From: Candidatus Daviesbacteria bacterium
GTDB taxonomy: Bacteria; Patescibacteriota; Microgenomatia; Daviesbacterales; UBA10151
Direction: 5' to 3'
Assembly: GCA_016186985.1 (NCBI GenBank)
Contig: JACPKO010000065.1
Location: forward strand, 1 to 6,894
DNA: 6,894 bases
The first letter of the stretch is position 1, and each line of letters opens with the position of its first letter. A model generated the notes under the pieces. That model had not been told where the DNA came from and did no database searches. It saw nothing but the letters and a program-made list of their open reading frames with translations. Made by a program: the position numbers and the translations under genes. This document shows, piece after piece, positions 5,899-6,894 of the stretch.

Positions 5899-6288
5899 TT
5901 AATCCTGTTTTTGCGCGTCCATTAACGCCCCTAACTTTCTAATTAAATCGTATCCTCCAAATAATATATCGAAACCTGATGGTCTGCCTCGCCTTTGGGG
6001 ACCCATTGGTGCTGTATCTCCTCTTTCTTCTCTTTCTCTTAAACCCTGTAATGTATCTCCCAAAACCTTACTTCTGTGTTTATCTCCTTCTAAATACGCT
6101 TGCCGCTTAAGTAAAGTCATATATCTTGCATTCATACCCCAGCTTGGCGCCCAACCCCTGGTAACCTCTGCTACTGCCTGATCATAGACTCTTCCCCAAG
6201 CATCATCTACCATAGACCCAACGTCCCTTAAATTATTAGGTAAATGCGTGCGCTCCCTTGTTATAAAGCTTCTTTCGTTAAACATCAT
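5899..6288 (-). CDS. Uncharacterised 129-residue basic protein overlapping groES
   Basis: I do not recognise this protein. It has no Cys, no signal peptide and no membrane segment. It is charged and rich in Arg and Trp (W31, W46, W50). Residues 19-90 look mainly helical (DDAWGRVYDQAVAEVTRGW, ARYMTLLKRQAYLEG, LQGLREREERG). Residues 91-105 form a Gly/Pro/Arg linker, and a last hydrophobic helix contains DLIRKLGALM. Its ATG overlaps the groES TGA as ATGA, which implies translational coupling; no separate ribosome site is visible. The next Met is residue 2, and the one after that, residue 26, would cut the protein, so the first is kept. Three bases after its TAA the mini-ORF begins. Position links it to the chaperonin, but no activity can be named. 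Confidence 0.78.
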   Translation of the reverse strand: MMFNERSFITRERTHLPNNLRDVGSMVDDAWGRVYDQAVAEVTRGWAPSWGMNARYMTLLKRQAYLEGDKHRSKVLGDTLQGLREREERGDTAPMGPQRRGRPSGFDILFGGYDLIRKLGALMDAQKQD

Positions 6289-6605
6289 TCGATTATTGCC
6301 ATTAAGTCATCAAATTTAACCAGTTTATACTCAACCCCGTTAAGTTTTATTTCATCCCCGCCCCATTTTTTATAAATGACCTTATCGCCGACCTTAACCG
6401 GAGCTTTCACTACTTTGCCCGATTCGAGTATTGCATCATCTCCAATCGCAATGACTGTCCCCTGGGCCGGTTTTTCCTGGGCGGATTCCGGAAGATAAAG
6501 CCCGGATGCGGTTTTGGTTTCTGCCTCAGAAGGGAGGACTAATACATAACCCGTCAAAGGCTTTAAATTGATCTTTTTCTTTTCTTCAATTTTAACTTTC
6601 GGCAT
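6285..6605 (-). CDS. groES: Co-chaperonin GroES (Hsp10)
   Basis: A 106-residue (usual about 97) GroES, the heptameric lid of the GroEL chamber. The order of motifs is normal: INLKPLTGYVLVLP, mobile loop ETKTASGLYLPESAQEKPAQG (residues 29-49), TVIAIGDDAIL, VKVGDKVIYKKWGGDEIK, and the final strand KLVKFDDLMAIIE. The GroEL-contacting hydrophobic triplet of the mobile loop is LYL (36-38), equivalent to E. coli IVL. The extra length is a Lys-rich N-terminal extension, MPKVKIEEKKK, with no alternative in-frame Met after it. It is the first gene of the operon, behind its own promoter, with a leader of about 28 bases and no clear Shine-Dalgarno. Its last codons overlap the next gene and are duplicated at 5848-5880. 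Confidence 0.97.
   Translation of the reverse strand: MPKVKIEEKKKINLKPLTGYVLVLPSEAETKTASGLYLPESAQEKPAQGTVIAIGDDAILESGKVVKAPVKVGDKVIYKKWGGDEIKLNGVEYKLVKFDDLMAIIE
6294..6314 (-). repeat. 21-bp exact repeat, original copy in groES
   Basis: This is the in-place copy within the groES C-terminal codons, and the mate of 5857-5877. Confidence 0.9.
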
Positions 6606-6639
6606 AAACTTTAGAATAGTTGGGGCAGAAGTGAGAGCA

Positions 6640-6669
6640 TTTATACAATAACCTGGCAGTCCTTGTCAA
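6640..6669 (-). promoter_or_regulatory. Sigma-70-type promoter of the groES-groEL operon
   Basis: On the minus strand a perfect -35 TTGACA (6664-6669) and a -10 TATAAA (6640-6645) are 18 bases apart. The predicted start is near 6633, giving a leader of about 28 bases to the groES ATG at 6605. Confidence 0.65.
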
Positions 6670-6679
6670 GAGGTGCTAA
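6653..6679 (-). promoter_or_regulatory. Degenerate CIRCE-like (HrcA operator-like) element
   Basis: On the minus strand TTAGCACCT, nine bases, GACTGCCAG lies over the -35. The known CIRCE consensus is TTAGCACTC-N9-GAGTGCTAA. The match is 7 of 9 in the left half and 6 of 9 in the right, with the exact nine-base spacer containing TTGAC. The two halves pair poorly with each other, so HrcA binding is a guess supported mainly by position and spacing. Confidence 0.38.
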
Positions 6680-6734
6680 AAGAAAATGCAAAAGTCAAAA
6701 TTTAAAAGGCAAAACTGCAATTCAAAATTCAAAA
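6680..6734 (-). repeat. Heptameric array of TTTTGNN units upstream of the groES promoter
   Basis: On the + strand the units read AAGAAAA, TGCAAAA, GTCAAAA, TTTAAAA, GGCAAAA, CTGCAA (six bases), TTCAAAA, TTCAAAA. On the minus strand this is TTTTGNN, the same unit as at 3752-3779 but inverted. It fills the space between the preceding gene and the promoter. Confidence 0.6.
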
Positions 6735-6746
6735 CCTTTTTTAAAA

Positions 6747-6795
6747 TTTAGTAATTGGGGTTTATTTAGAAATTAGTAATTAGAACTTAGAAATT
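6747..6795. repeat. AT-rich degenerate TTAG-AATT repeats
   Basis: TTTAGTAATT, TTTAGAAATTAG, TAATTAGAA and CTTAGAAATT follow one another with small interruptions. The stretch overlaps the last codons of the right-edge gene. It is low-complexity intergenic filler with no recognised function. Confidence 0.4.
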
Positions 6796-6894
6796 CTACT
6801 TTTATATTCTTCCAGTATTTTCTTTCCTTTATCTTCCGGATGAAAATAAAGCGCTCCGCTTTCAATTCTTTCGGAACCGCTGGGTCCATTCATG
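6780..6894 (-). CDS. C-terminal end of an unidentified gene
   Basis: A minus-strand frame, open to the window edge, ends in TAA. It carries 37 residues from the ATG at 6893, including NGPSGSERIESGALYFHPED and a Lys/Glu-rich amphipathic end. I cannot name the family. The Met at the edge may be internal, because the frame continues outside the window. It lies upstream of the chaperonin operon in the same direction; no clear terminator separates them, but the operon has its own promoter. Confidence 0.6.
   Translation of the reverse strand, partial: MNGPSGSERIESGALYFHPEDKGKKILEEYKSRISKF

Noticed and set aside
6285..6287. TGA read as glycine (alternative code as in Gracilibacteria/Absconditabacteria)
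   Set aside because: groES ends at its conserved C-terminus exactly at this TGA, and readthrough would add only a short unrelated tail before TAA. The other frames have no in-frame TGA to support recoding.
5857..6314. The 21-bp direct repeats as attachment sites or target-site duplication of a mobile element inserted at the groES 3' end
   Set aside because: No integrase or transposase lies between them. The displaced copy begins with GroEL-like sequence, which an integration event would not explain; tandem duplication explains both ends.
6680..6734. CRISPR-like or coding repeat array
   Set aside because: The units are seven bases with no spacers, AT-rich and degenerate, and no cas gene or open frame is present.

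Overview
The window looks like part of a chromosome from an uncultivated bacterium of the Candidate Phyla Radiation (Patescibacteria), most like Microgenomates. This is inferred from protein style, not from a marker gene. The clues are a large exported multidomain protein with PA14, fibronectin-III-like and Ig-like modules ending in a PWFKTTGGDV-type motif, mostly weak or absent Shine-Dalgarno sites, tight gene packing and degenerate intergenic repeats. Stop codons TAA, TAG and TGA all appear in use, so the ordinary bacterial code fits.

Left part (1-3014, + strand): the 3' end of a secreted-type gene, a related 588-residue exported adhesin-like protein, and an exported M23 (LytM) peptidase. 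The first two genes share a collinear segment of about 60 residues and are probably tandem paralogues. The peptidase has its own strong promoter. A terminator-shaped hairpin lies between that promoter and the start codon. Together these genes suggest cell-surface binding and wall remodelling.

Middle (3015-3785): a convergent junction with two palindromic elements, then a minus-strand bPH2-domain membrane protein with a consensus -10 placed for a leaderless transcript, then the terminator of the chaperonin operon.

Right part (3786-6605, - strand): a groES-groEL operon that is not the usual two-gene pair. Reading in the direction of transcription, the order is groES, an unknown 129-residue gene overlapping it by ATGA, a 15-codon mini-ORF, an unknown 137-residue gene, then groEL. 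The mini-ORF begins like GroEL (MAK-L-FD) and ends like GroES (KFDDLMAI-E), with 21 bases identical to the groES 3' end. It looks like the scar of a tandem duplication across the groES-groEL junction. A sigma-70-type promoter upstream of groES overlaps a degenerate CIRCE-like inverted repeat, suggesting HrcA-type heat-shock control. Heptameric TTTTGNN arrays in opposite orientations flank the operon.

The right edge (6780-6894) holds the C-terminal end of an unidentified minus-strand gene. The most novel part of the window is the rearranged interior of the chaperonin operon.
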